A stretch of 64,000 nucleotides of DNA from Bacilli bacterium. Lineage in GTDB: Bacteria > Bacillota_I > Bacilli_A > RFN20 > DUOF01. The notes beneath the pieces are model-generated. The model saw nothing but the letters and a program-made list of their open reading frames with translations. It did no database searches and was not told the origin of the DNA. The stretch spans positions 124,001 to 188,000 of the forward strand of contig JAFWYE010000006.1 in NCBI GenBank assembly GCA_017517765.1, given 5' to 3'. Both the position numbers and the translations under genes were made by a program. How positions within the stretch are numbered: the first letter of the stretch is position 1; every line of letters starts with the position of its first letter. This document shows, piece by piece, positions 52,314-61,440 of the stretch.

Positions 52314-53870
52314 TTAAATCTTTTTAATTACAAATAAATGTGGTGTCAAACCACCTGTTTCAGTATATATATCCTTTACTATTTTTAGTTTTTTATTATC
52401 TTTTATAACTTTCTTTAATAAAGATAACTCAGTAGTAAGTAAAATTGCTACTCCATTATCATTTAACATAGAAGAAACTTTCTTAATAAATCCCTTATAT
52501 AAAATTTCATTTTCTTTATGATTAGAAACTCGATTACCATAAGGCATATTAGAAATAATTTCATCATAGAATCCCTCATGATTCAATATATCTTTATTTA
52601 CCAAATTGATATTTATATTTGCCTTACTAGAATTTATTTTAGAATATTCAATTGCTTTAGAGTCAATATCTACACCTGTTAAATTACATTTAGATAAATA
52701 ACTTCTTTCAATTAACATAGTTGAAGTTCCACAAAAAGGATCTAAAACCTCTGCCCCTTCTTTTAGATATTGTTTGATTTCTTCAAGCATCATATTAGCA
52801 CTACTTGGATTAATTGAAGCAGGTAAATCTTTAATTCTATAGTCATATCTAGAATCTTTAAATGTGCATAGTTTATAAAAAATATCACATTTATCTCCCT
52901 TATCAATAATCCTTATTTCAAACTCATACACAGAAGCATTGTTAAGATACTTTTCTCCAAAATTAGATTTAATGTACTCATTAACAAGATTATACATATT
53001 GATTTTTTCTTGTTTATTTTTTGTAGTAACATACTCTATTCTATAGGTAAATTCACCTTCACCTGTATGAGAATTTTCTAAAAGCTTTGAATCTAGGAAA
53101 TTTTTAATATTAGATAGCATATCTTCATTTTTAACATTAAATCCATTCATAGAAATTAATGCCTCATAAAAGCATCTAATCTTATATATCCTATGCATTT
53201 CATCACTTGTTACTAGAACTCCATCCTCTAATTTTCTTGCATTATTTACTAATGATTTAATTTTTGTGTAACAAGCATTAAGTAAAGGTTTCATACAAGT
53301 TAAATATATATCAACTTCTCTATCAAGTTTATTAAACTTATGATTAATAACGCTACTAGTTTTATTAAGAACTTTATTTATACTAGTTAATATTTCATTA
53401 TAATGAACTTCCAATAAATCTCCCTCTTTATATTTTTTATAAAGATACTCCATATACTTATTTAATATTTCTTCTATATTTTTAATATTGTAATTACCAA
53501 GACACAACACAAGAGTAGAAATACAATAATTAGTTTCTTCCTTCTTTAATAATTTAATCAAATCTATAACATAATCTTTATCTAAAAAATTTCCCATAAA
53601 GGAATATGTGTTCTTTCTTGTTTTACTATCTTCATCATTAACAAGAACATCAAAATGAACTCTTTTAAATCTATCTTTTAAATAGTCGCAAACTCTTTTT
53701 TTTCTAGACAACACATTTAAAAGATAAGCGTTATTTCTAAGTTCTTTGTGTGACAAAATATTAGATAAAGCCATATCTAAATACACCTTATAATTTTCAA
53801 GCATTTCTTCAAGCAATTCATTTCTTAACTTTTCATCTTTTTCTAGATAATACTTGTTTAATAATTCCAT
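52314..53870 (-). CDS. RNA methyltransferase-like protein (UPF0020/RlmL-type) with helical N-terminal region
   Basis: 518 residues from the ATG at 53870 (RBS GGTGATATTG). The first 200 residues are HEAT-like helices. The C-terminal half is a class I methyltransferase of the UPF0020 type: ASINPSSANMMLEE, then VLDPFCGTSTMLIERSYL (motif I), LTGVDIDSKAIEYSKINS, and the DEIISNMPYGNRV motif IV (NMPYG in place of NPPYG) typical of N2-guanine or N6-adenine RNA methylases. It likely modifies rRNA or tRNA. The substituted NMPYG and the unusual N-terminus set it apart from standard RlmL, so the exact target is unknown. Confidence 0.82.
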   Translation of the reverse strand: MELLNKYYLEKDEKLRNELLEEMLENYKVYLDMALSNILSHKELRNNAYLLNVLSRKKRVCDYLKDRFKRVHFDVLVNDEDSKTRKNTYSFMGNFLDKDYVIDLIKLLKKEETNYCISTLVLCLGNYNIKNIEEILNKYMEYLYKKYKEGDLLEVHYNEILTSINKVLNKTSSVINHKFNKLDREVDIYLTCMKPLLNACYTKIKSLVNNARKLEDGVLVTSDEMHRIYKIRCFYEALISMNGFNVKNEDMLSNIKNFLDSKLLENSHTGEGEFTYRIEYVTTKNKQEKINMYNLVNEYIKSNFGEKYLNNASVYEFEIRIIDKGDKCDIFYKLCTFKDSRYDYRIKDLPASINPSSANMMLEEIKQYLKEGAEVLDPFCGTSTMLIERSYLSKCNLTGVDIDSKAIEYSKINSSKANININLVNKDILNHEGFYDEIISNMPYGNRVSNHKENEILYKGFIKKVSSMLNDNGVAILLTTELSLLKKVIKDNKKLKIVKDIYTETGGLTPHLFVIKKI

Positions 53871-53934
53871 CAATATCACCACACAAATATTCTAACATTA
53901 CTTTAAAAATTAACCTACATTTTCTTTTAAAAAG

Positions 53935-53965
53935 AAAATATAGGAAGGCATTCTTCCTATATTTT
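53935..53965 (-). terminator. Terminator of the GerMN gene
   Basis: AAAATATAGGAAG (53935-53947) pairs with CTTCCTATATTTT (53953-53965), then T-rich sequence on the minus strand. Confidence 0.85.
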
Positions 53966-54928
53966 AATCTCATTTATTCTAATAGAGCTAACCTTTAACT
54001 CCTCCATATTACTATATCCATTAACTTCTACGCTTTCATCATTTACAAAAAAATTGACTTTATAGTCAAAGTCATTGTAATAGAGCATTACAGAAAGCAA
54101 CTCATAAATACTACTATTAACAATATTATCTTCAATCAAATAAGATTCATCTAAATGAATATTCATATTATCTTCTTCAACTTTTATATTATTTAATCTA
54201 TCAATTTCTAAAACTTTATTTAATCCAGATAAAACACTAACTTCCTTATCATAGGCACTTATAAAATCATATTTATCATTTTCCACCAAACGCGTCACTG
54301 GAATATAATACTCTTTATCATCTATAATTTTTGAATAAACTAACACTATATCATTACAATTATTACATCTACTAATCATTTCACTATATTTATTTATACC
54401 TATACTTTTATCTAAAACTTTAGGTAAAGAATATCCATTTAAAGGCATAGATTTTAAAGTTTCTCCCTCAACACTTATAGTAAGACCTTTTATTTCATCA
54501 AACTCCATTACACTCCATGTTAATGATTCGATAATTTTTTCTTCTATATTTTTATCATAATCTAAAAATTCTTTAGAAAAATCAATATTTAAAATGCCCT
54601 CATTTATCTCTATCTTATTTATCTTAATATCACTTTCTAAAATGTTATTAAATCCCTTAACTTTTAAATCTCTTAAATTAGAAACAACTGTATAAATTTC
54701 ATCCACTAAGTATTCTTTTTTATTTACTTCTATAGTTAGTGGTACAAGCGTATTTGAATCATCAAGTAAATACACTTTCCTATAATTTTTCTCACTAAGG
54801 TCATAGACAAATTCACTATCTAATGATAGTCCATTTACATTATTAATAATATTAATACTAACTATTCCTAAAACAATAACTAATGGTAGTGCTAACATAT
54901 AAATAAATTTATTTTTTATTCTTTTCAT
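53957..54928 (-). CDS. Membrane-anchored GerMN-domain protein (GerM-like)
   Basis: 323 residues from the ATG at 54928, which follows GAGGGATAAT. One N-terminal membrane helix (FIYMLALPLVIVLGIVSINIINNV) anchors two GerMN-like repeats: the first at about 50-165 (YRKVYLLDDSNTLVPLTIEV...VVSNLRDLKVKG...GILNIDFSKEFLDY), the second at about 190-320. B. subtilis GerM has two such domains and is a sporulation protein of the forespore channel complex. It lies directly next to a gerE-like gene, and B. subtilis keeps gerE and gerM close together. Confidence 0.82.
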   Translation of the reverse strand: MKRIKNKFIYMLALPLVIVLGIVSINIINNVNGLSLDSEFVYDLSEKNYRKVYLLDDSNTLVPLTIEVNKKEYLVDEIYTVVSNLRDLKVKGFNNILESDIKINKIEINEGILNIDFSKEFLDYDKNIEEKIIESLTWSVMEFDEIKGLTISVEGETLKSMPLNGYSLPKVLDKSIGINKYSEMISRCNNCNDIVLVYSKIIDDKEYYIPVTRLVENDKYDFISAYDKEVSVLSGLNKVLEIDRLNNIKVEEDNMNIHLDESYLIEDNIVNSSIYELLSVMLYYNDFDYKVNFFVNDESVEVNGYSNMEELKVSSIRINEIKI

Positions 54929-54977
54929 ATTATCCCTCACTAGTTAACTATATTTATCCTCCTTTTTATATATGCAT

Positions 54978-55004
54978 AAAAAAAATAGCCTTACAGGGCT
55001 ATTT
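54978..55004 (-). terminator. Terminator overlapping the GerE-like gene
   Basis: AAATAGCC (54983-54990) pairs with GGCTATTT (54997-55004), then T8 on the minus strand; it includes the stop codon of the gene at 54991. Confidence 0.8.
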
Positions 55005-55191
55005 CTTTTAATCTTATTAATTCAATAATTGCTTGAGTTCTACTACTTACATCTAACTTCTGAATAACATTAGAAATATGATTTCTTATTGTCTTTTCAC
55101 TAACGTTGAGCAAAGAAGCTATATCACTAGTAGTTTTATTACAAATTAATAATTCAAATATTTGTTTTTCTCTAGCAGTTAAAATAGGCAC
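54991..55191 (-). CDS. Small LuxR/GerE-type DNA-binding regulator
   Basis: 66 residues, almost exactly one LuxR-type helix-turn-helix: LTAREKQIFELLICNKTTSDIASLLNVSEKTIRNHISNVIQKLDVSSRTQAII. It has no receiver or ligand domain, like B. subtilis GerE (74 residues), the late mother-cell sporulation regulator. The start is GTG, 9 bp after AAGGAGG. Location between uvrC and a GerMN protein matches the gerE/gerM neighbourhood of Bacillus. It is either a GerE orthologue or a derived regulator. Confidence 0.85.
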   Translation of the reverse strand: MPILTAREKQIFELLICNKTTSDIASLLNVSEKTIRNHISNVIQKLDVSSRTQAIIELIRLKEIAL

Positions 55192-55227
55192 ATTAGTTAA
55201 CCTCCTTGCTAGTATATAGTATGCAAA

Positions 55228-56976
55228 TTAATCTGTATTGTTATTAAATTTTTCTTTGATATTAAGTGCAACATTTCTAGGAACATATTGGCTAAGTTCT
55301 TCAACACTCGCTTCCCTAATCTCTGAAATAGAACTATATGTGCTAAGTAAGACATCTCTTCTTTTTTTACCTAATCCTTCAACACTATCAAGCAAAGAAG
55401 ATGTAAGTGACTTACTTCTTTTATTTCTATGACTCGTTATAGCAAACCTGTGCACTTCATCTTGCATTCTAACTAGCATATAAAATAAGTCACTATGTTT
55501 ATCAACATCCACAATACCAAAGTCAGCATTCATAAGCCCTCTAGTAGAGTGTTTATCATCTTTTACTAAAGCACATAAATTAACTTTTATATTTAAACTA
55601 TCAGCCACTTCTTTTGCCACATGAAGTTGGTTTTCTCCTCCATCTAAAATTATTAAGTCAGGAAGATAATCATTCTCACTTATAATCTTAAATAATCTTC
55701 TATATAAAACTTCCCTCATACTAGATAGATCATCTTTTTTATTATCCCCTTGAATCAAATATTTACGATAAAGTTTCTTATTAGGAATCCCATTTTCAAA
55801 ACACACTTTAACTCCTATTGCATTTTCTCCTTGTAAGTGAGAATTATCAAATAAATCTATTCTTTTTGGATATACTTCTAAATTAAGCTTATCTTGTAAT
55901 TCTAGTAGTAGTGCATTGTTATTTCCATCTTTAATAAAATACTCATCCATTGCTTTCTTAGCATTTTTAGCAGACATCTCTAAAATATGTTTCTTACTTC
56001 CCTTTAATGCATAACTGACTTTTGTATTTAATACTTCTTCAAGGAGTAAAGCATTAATATAGCTAGGAACAATAATATGTTTAGGAATCACATGATGATT
56101 ATAATACTCGATAATTAATGATTCATATCCCTCTTCATTATTTAAAGACTCAATTACTTTTTTATCTAAAGCAATAAGTATTCCATTTCTATATATTAAA
56201 TTAGCCATAGAAACATAATCCTCTTTAAATGAAAAAGCAAAAAAATCGCAATTCAAATTATTCTTTAATTCCACATCTTGTTTAATAAGTATATGATCTA
56301 AATATTCAATCAAATCCCTACATTCCTTGGCATTCTCAAAATCTAATTTCTCTGAATATTCTTTCATTTTAGAAACTAATTCTTTTTTTACATTCAAAGC
56401 ATTACCATTATAAAAATCTTCGACGTTTTTAATTATCTTTTCTTTTTCTTCATTAGTTATATTCTTATTTATACATGGTGCTAAACACATTCCTAAATGA
56501 TAATATAAGCATTCTTTTTTAGGAATATTTCTACATTTTCTTAAAGCATATAATTGATTCAATATATTAATTGAATTATATGCTGCACTAGAATCAGAAA
56601 ATGGCCCAAAATATGTAGCTTTCTTATCCTTTAAATTTCTAGCAATTTCTAAATAAGGATATGGATGCTTGATTAGTTTAACATATGGATATCTTTTATC
56701 ATCTTTAAGTAAAATATTAAACTTAGGATTATGCTTTTTTATTAAATTATTTTCTAATAATAAAGCTTCTTTTTCACTACTTGTAATAATAGTTTCAAAG
56801 TTAACTACATTACTTACCATCAAAGCAGTTTTCCCTGTATGCTCTTTTAAGAAATATTGAGACACTCTATTTTTCAAGCTTTTAGCTTTACCAACATAGA
56901 TAATTTCACCATTTTTATCATACATCAAATAACAGCCTGGTTTATCCTCCAGTAGATGTAACTTTTCTTTTATCAT
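55228..56976 (-). CDS. uvrC: UvrABC excinuclease subunit C
   Basis: 582 residues, usual length about 590-600. The GIY-YIG nuclease lies at the N-terminus (PGCYLMYDKNGEIIYVGKAKSLKNRV), then a UvrB-binding coiled segment (KLDFENAKECRDLIEYLDHI), then the RNase-H-like nuclease (IDLFDNSHLQGENAIGVKVCFENG...ILDGGENQL), and helix-hairpin-helix repeats (SVEGLGKKRRDVLLSTYSS). It makes both cuts in nucleotide excision repair. It starts 4 bp inside the end of mutS2. Confidence 0.96.
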   Translation of the reverse strand: MIKEKLHLLEDKPGCYLMYDKNGEIIYVGKAKSLKNRVSQYFLKEHTGKTALMVSNVVNFETIITSSEKEALLLENNLIKKHNPKFNILLKDDKRYPYVKLIKHPYPYLEIARNLKDKKATYFGPFSDSSAAYNSINILNQLYALRKCRNIPKKECLYYHLGMCLAPCINKNITNEEKEKIIKNVEDFYNGNALNVKKELVSKMKEYSEKLDFENAKECRDLIEYLDHILIKQDVELKNNLNCDFFAFSFKEDYVSMANLIYRNGILIALDKKVIESLNNEEGYESLIIEYYNHHVIPKHIIVPSYINALLLEEVLNTKVSYALKGSKKHILEMSAKNAKKAMDEYFIKDGNNNALLLELQDKLNLEVYPKRIDLFDNSHLQGENAIGVKVCFENGIPNKKLYRKYLIQGDNKKDDLSSMREVLYRRLFKIISENDYLPDLIILDGGENQLHVAKEVADSLNIKVNLCALVKDDKHSTRGLMNADFGIVDVDKHSDLFYMLVRMQDEVHRFAITSHRNKRSKSLTSSLLDSVEGLGKKRRDVLLSTYSSISEIREASVEELSQYVPRNVALNIKEKFNNNTD

Positions 56977-59282
56977 ACATTAGTCCTCTTTTTTAAATAA
57001 ACCATTGTAGCTCCACCACTACCACTTCCATAACCAGCAAGTGTATATGATTCTACAAAATCACATTTTTTAAGATATTCATCTACTGCTTTTCTAAGTA
57101 TTCCCTCTCCAAAACCATGAATAATTCTAACTGGAGATAAATTAATTACTCTAGCTTTATCTAAAAATTGCTTCATTTCATATAAAGCTTCTTCTTTTGT
57201 CATACCTATAAGATTTACCTCATTAGACATCTTGGATAATTTAACCTTATTACTAACTACAACTTTAGCTTTAGTTTTTACCTTAGTCTTTTTTTCTAAA
57301 TCCTTATTTTTAACATTAATAGTCATTTTACCTAAATTAACACTATATACGTCTTTATTCTTTTTAGTAATCGTTCCATAACTATTAAAACTAGTCACAT
57401 AAACATAGTCTCCAACTTGAAAGATGGCATTCGACTTTTCTTCTTCCTCTTTAAGAGTTAACTCTTCAAGTTCCTTTTTAGCTTTTAATGCTTCATGCAT
57501 TTTCAAATTATCTTTATTTCTTATTTCGTATAAGATATCTTCAATTTGCTCTACACTTTCCTTTATAAGTCTTTCTTTTTCTTCTTCAGCTTTTTCTTTT
57601 ATATCTTTTATAAGAGCATTTAAATTTTCTTCTTTTTGTTTAGCCATCTCTATTTGGAGTTTTAAATCTCTCTTTAAAAGTTCATTTTCTTCTTTTAAAG
57701 TTTCATATTTATCCATTTCTTCTTCAAGTTTTTTTAGCGCTCTTTCATTTACATTAGAATATTTTTCTTTATATTCATCTGCCCTAGATATGATTTTATC
57801 ACTTATTCCATACAACTTAGCAATTTCAAAAGCATATGATTTACCAATTGTATTTTCAATTAATTTATATGTAGGCTTCAAAGTGACTTTATCAAAATCC
57901 ATAGCACACACTTTTATATAATCTGTTTCTAAAGCATATGTTTTAAGATTATCATAGTGAGTAGTTAGCATAAGATATGACCCCAACTCATGAAACTCTT
58001 CAATTAAAGAAATCGCTAGTGCTTCTCCTTGTTTTGGATCAGTACCCGCTCCAACCTCATCTAATAATACTAAGCTATTCTTATTAGCACTATTTAAAAT
58101 ATTAGAAATATTTAATATATGACTAGAGAAGGTAGATAGTGAAGATATGATTGATTGATTATCTCCAAGATCTAAATATATTTCATCAAATATTGGCAAA
58201 ATTGCCTCTCTATCAACACTTATTAGTAAACCACATTGATTCATATATGCTAATAATCCTAATGTTTTAAGAGCCACACTCTTTCCTCCAGTATTAGGAC
58301 CACTGATAACTAATATTTTTTGTGTTTTTTCATTCATTATAAAAGTATTGCTAACCACTTTATTTTTATCAATTAATGGATGCTTAGCACCAACTAGCTT
58401 AACTTCATTTCCCAAAGTCGCTCTTTTAGCATCTAGCCTATTTCCATACTTAGCTTTAGCAAACAAATAATCTAATTCAAGTAATGAAGCAAAATTATTA
58501 TTTATCTCTTCTTTATAACTAACTACATATTGACTAAGATATGTTAATATTCTTTCAATTTCTTCTTGTTCTTCTTGCTTTAAAATATTAATTCTAGAAG
58601 TTAATTTGTATACTTCTTCAGGCTCTACATAACTAGTGGCTCCACTGCTAGACTCATCAACAACAATTCCACCCAAACTATATTTATATGAAGAATTAAC
58701 TGCTAAAACTTGTTTACCATTACGATAAATAATATCTGTATTAGTTAATATTTTTAAATTATTAGCAATAATTTTTTTGAGTTTATTAGTAATATCTGCC
58801 TCACAATTGTTAATCTCATTTCTAATCTTCTTTAACTTAATTGAGGCACCATCTAATATTGTCATATCATTAGAAATTGATTTTAATAATTCCCTATATA
58901 GATTATCTACAAAAGTTAAATTATTAATAATCTTGTAGTATTCTACATACTCACTCTTACTAATATTCAAATTATATTTTTCTAGTTCTAAAATTAATTT
59001 AAAGGATGAAAGAATGTTATATAGTTCCCTAATACTTAAAATGGCTTTTTTGCTTGCCCTATCAACACTGTGAAAAATATCTCCCAATTCAACAAGTTCT
59101 ATATTTCCATACTTAATTAATATGGTACTAACCTCATCAATTTGCTTTAACATGTGCTCGACATGTTCCTTGTCATTAGACATCTTTAAATCTAATAGTC
59201 TTTCCTTATTAATTTTCATCTTAGCAATGCTTGCTAAAGTCTCTTTGATTATAGTAAATTCTAAAATTTCACTAGCTTCCAT
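56973..59282 (-). CDS. mutS2: MutS2 family protein (recombination/ribosome rescue)
   Basis: 769 residues. The core and lever helices are followed by the ATPase with Walker A ISGPNTGGKSVALKT, Walker B-like SLVLLDEVGAGTDPKQGEALA, and LMLTTHYDNLK. A long coiled coil (about 500-630) precedes a KOW-like region (VGDYVYVTSFNSYGTI) and the C-terminal Smr domain (INLIGMTKEEALYEM...RIIHGFGEGILRKAVDEYL). MutS2 splits collided ribosomes in Bacillus and suppresses recombination. It is transcribed divergently from rnhC, its neighbour in Bacillus too. Confidence 0.96.
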   Translation of the reverse strand: MEASEILEFTIIKETLASIAKMKINKERLLDLKMSNDKEHVEHMLKQIDEVSTILIKYGNIELVELGDIFHSVDRASKKAILSIRELYNILSSFKLILELEKYNLNISKSEYVEYYKIINNLTFVDNLYRELLKSISNDMTILDGASIKLKKIRNEINNCEADITNKLKKIIANNLKILTNTDIIYRNGKQVLAVNSSYKYSLGGIVVDESSSGATSYVEPEEVYKLTSRINILKQEEQEEIERILTYLSQYVVSYKEEINNNFASLLELDYLFAKAKYGNRLDAKRATLGNEVKLVGAKHPLIDKNKVVSNTFIMNEKTQKILVISGPNTGGKSVALKTLGLLAYMNQCGLLISVDREAILPIFDEIYLDLGDNQSIISSLSTFSSHILNISNILNSANKNSLVLLDEVGAGTDPKQGEALAISLIEEFHELGSYLMLTTHYDNLKTYALETDYIKVCAMDFDKVTLKPTYKLIENTIGKSYAFEIAKLYGISDKIISRADEYKEKYSNVNERALKKLEEEMDKYETLKEENELLKRDLKLQIEMAKQKEENLNALIKDIKEKAEEEKERLIKESVEQIEDILYEIRNKDNLKMHEALKAKKELEELTLKEEEEKSNAIFQVGDYVYVTSFNSYGTITKKNKDVYSVNLGKMTINVKNKDLEKKTKVKTKAKVVVSNKVKLSKMSNEVNLIGMTKEEALYEMKQFLDKARVINLSPVRIIHGFGEGILRKAVDEYLKKCDFVESYTLAGYGSGSGGATMVYLKKRTNV

Positions 59283-59444
59283 AATTTCACCTTCTAACAG
59301 CTTTATTATTATACCCTATTAATTATTTTAATGAAATAATTATTAATTTCCTATTATGGCAAAATAAAATTGAGAAAAATTTTTAAAATTAAAATGTGTG
59401 TTATAAATAGCAACTTGTGATAAAATATAATTGTGGTGAGTAAT

Positions 59445-60395
59445 ATGCAAAATAAAACAATTACATTAGTTTTAGATGATACTGCTATAAATAAAATAGT
59501 AGAGTTTTATAGTGACTATGTAGTTGATAATACAAATGAGTATGTTTTGAAACAATTCAAACAAGAAAAAGTCACTATTACAATTTACACTTCTAAAAAA
59601 GTTGTCTTTCAAGGAGAAAACGCCACATATGAAGCAAGTATTTGGGACAACTCACTTTTAAGTGAACTTAATCTAAATGAACCCGAAGAAAAGGAAAAGA
59701 AGGAAAAGAAGTCCACAATAAAAGAACCTAAAGCTTGGCTATATACCAACGAACACATCGGAACTGATGAAGTTGGCACTGGCGATTACTTTGGTCCAAT
59801 GTGTGTATGTGCTGCCTATGTTAAAGCTAGTGATTTAGACTTTCTAAATAAATTAGGTATCGATGATTCAAAAAAGATAAATGATGACACAATAAGAAAA
59901 ATTGCTCCTCAATTACTTAAAAGAATTCCCTACTCTCAAATGAGTGTTGATCCAAAAAAATATAATGCATTAATAAAGCAAGGATATAATCAAGCCAAAA
60001 TTAAAGCGATGTTACACAACCAAGTAATACATAATTTACGTGATAAAACGGGCAAAAAAGTAACCTTTACTGTAATTGATCAATTCATAAGTGAATCTAG
60101 ATATTATGAATATATAAAATTTTCTCAATATATTGAAGGCCATATAAAATTCGAAATAAAAGCAGAAAGTAAATATCCTGCTGTTGCCGTTGCTTCAATA
60201 ATTGCTAGATATTCTTTCTTACAAAAAATGAAAACTCTTGGTGAAACTCTTGGTAAAGATTTGCCTAAAGGTGCAGGAAAAGAAGTTGATGCTTTTGGCA
60301 AAGAATTAGTGAACGAAAAAGGCGAAGAAATATTAAATGAAATAGCTAAAGTTCACTTTGCAAATACAAATAAAATATTAGAAAAAGGGCAATAA
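59445..60395 (+). CDS. rnhC: Ribonuclease HIII
   Basis: 316 residues from the ATG at 59445 (GTGAGT just upstream); a GTG at 59433 is in frame. The N-terminal TBP-like domain (1-90, ITLVLDDTAINKIVEFYSDYV) is specific for RNase HIII. The catalytic part starts HIGTDEVGTGDYFGPMCVCAAYV (Asp-Glu pair) and continues with LGIDDSKK and TVIDQFISE (third Asp). It removes RNA from RNA-DNA hybrids. A TATAAT lies immediately upstream, so the leader is very short. Confidence 0.95.
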   Translation: MQNKTITLVLDDTAINKIVEFYSDYVVDNTNEYVLKQFKQEKVTITIYTSKKVVFQGENATYEASIWDNSLLSELNLNEPEEKEKKEKKSTIKEPKAWLYTNEHIGTDEVGTGDYFGPMCVCAAYVKASDLDFLNKLGIDDSKKINDDTIRKIAPQLLKRIPYSQMSVDPKKYNALIKQGYNQAKIKAMLHNQVIHNLRDKTGKKVTFTVIDQFISESRYYEYIKFSQYIEGHIKFEIKAESKYPAVAVASIIARYSFLQKMKTLGETLGKDLPKGAGKEVDAFGKELVNEKGEEILNEIAKVHFANTNKILEKGQ

Positions 60396-60445
60396 TTATA
60401 GCTCTTTTTTTGTTAAGACGATATATTTTGAAACACTAATCGTGG

Positions 60446-60474
60446 TTGACAAGTATATTATTTTACTATATTCT
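60446..60474 (+). promoter_or_regulatory. Promoter of the 60490 gene
   Basis: TTGACA (60446-60451), 17-bp spacer, TATTCT (60469-60474); an alternative TATATT lies 2 bp closer. Confidence 0.5.
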
Positions 60475-60489
60475 TTTTAAGGGATAGTT

Positions 60490-61416
60490 ATGAGTAATAA
60501 AAAAGAATTAAATGATAATTTAGAAATCAGCTTAGCATATGAAAAACTTTTTATGCCTGAATTTTTTTCTATTGAAAATAACTATACTTTAGATAAAGCT
60601 TTTGCAATTAGTAATGAAAAATTAGATGAAGTTTTTAAGCATATAGATTTAAAAGGGAAAAGTGTCTTAACCGTAGGCTCAAGTGGAGATCAAGCACTAA
60701 ATTGTATACTAAATGGGAGCAAAGATATTACAATTATTGATGCTAATATTTTTACTAGACCATTTATCGAATACAAGATTGCTGCCATAAAAACTTTTGA
60801 TTATGATACATTTTCTGATGTCTTTATAAAAAATGATTTTTTTAGTTGGAAGGTATATTCAAAAATTTCTCATTTACTAAGTAAAAATGTACAAATGTTT
60901 TGGGACACTTTAATATTAGATATAAATGAAGATAGTTATAGTTATGAATTTAGTGCTAAAACTATAAAAGAAAAAATGCTTTTTGTAGATCATAGAGATA
61001 GACATAGCTTATTTTATACTTCTAAATCTATCTATAACAAATTACAATCAGCTTTAAATAACGAAGATATAAATATCTCTTTTGTAGCATCACTTTTCCA
61101 AGACTTCCCTAAAGCCTTAAATAAAAAATATGATTTAATCTACCTTTCTAATATATATGATTACTATAAGGGAGAAGAAGCAGAGCTATTTGAAGCTACT
61201 ATTGATAAATTATATAAAAAACATCTAAAAGATAATGGTATTATAATTGCTAACTATAGTTTTAATAAAAGCATAAAAGATGCACCTAAACAACTAGGAA
61301 AACACATGTTAGAACATAAAGAAGTAACTCGATTTTCTGAGGGAGAAAAAAATAAAGATACTATTTGTTTTATAAAAAAGAAAAGCAAAATAAATAAACA
61401 ATATAAAAAAAGTTGA
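60490..61416 (+). CDS. DUF3419/BtaA-like SAM-binding protein
   Basis: 308 residues. After a helical N-terminus (SLAYEKLFMPEFFSIENNYTL), a SAM-binding-like region reads KGKSVLTVGSSGDQALNCILNGSKDITIIDANIFTRPFIEYKIAAI. The GSSGDQALN motif and the helix rich in K and Y are similar to DUF3419 proteins, which include 3-amino-3-carboxypropyl transferases for betaine lipids. It ends in a typical Rossmann element (NGIIIANYSFN). Membership is from motif memory, and the reaction is not settled. Confidence 0.7.
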   Translation: MSNKKELNDNLEISLAYEKLFMPEFFSIENNYTLDKAFAISNEKLDEVFKHIDLKGKSVLTVGSSGDQALNCILNGSKDITIIDANIFTRPFIEYKIAAIKTFDYDTFSDVFIKNDFFSWKVYSKISHLLSKNVQMFWDTLILDINEDSYSYEFSAKTIKEKMLFVDHRDRHSLFYTSKSIYNKLQSALNNEDINISFVASLFQDFPKALNKKYDLIYLSNIYDYYKGEEAELFEATIDKLYKKHLKDNGIIIANYSFNKSIKDAPKQLGKHMLEHKEVTRFSEGEKNKDTICFIKKKSKINKQYKKS

Positions 61417-61440
61417 GACTATTAGTTTCAACTTTTTATT
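61409..61440. terminator. Bidirectional terminator
   Basis: AAAGTTGA (61409-61416) pairs with TCAACTTT (61428-61435), with A6 before and T-rich sequence after; lies between convergent genes. Confidence 0.75.

Noticed and set aside
57424-57921. Long open frame on the plus strand inside mutS2
   Set aside because: It is a Ser/Phe-rich shadow of the Lys/Glu-rich coiled coil of MutS2 and has no ribosome site.
60384-60410. Terminator after rnhC
   Set aside because: Only a short GGGC/GCTC stem with a long loop before T7; too weak to list as a terminator, though some termination is possible.
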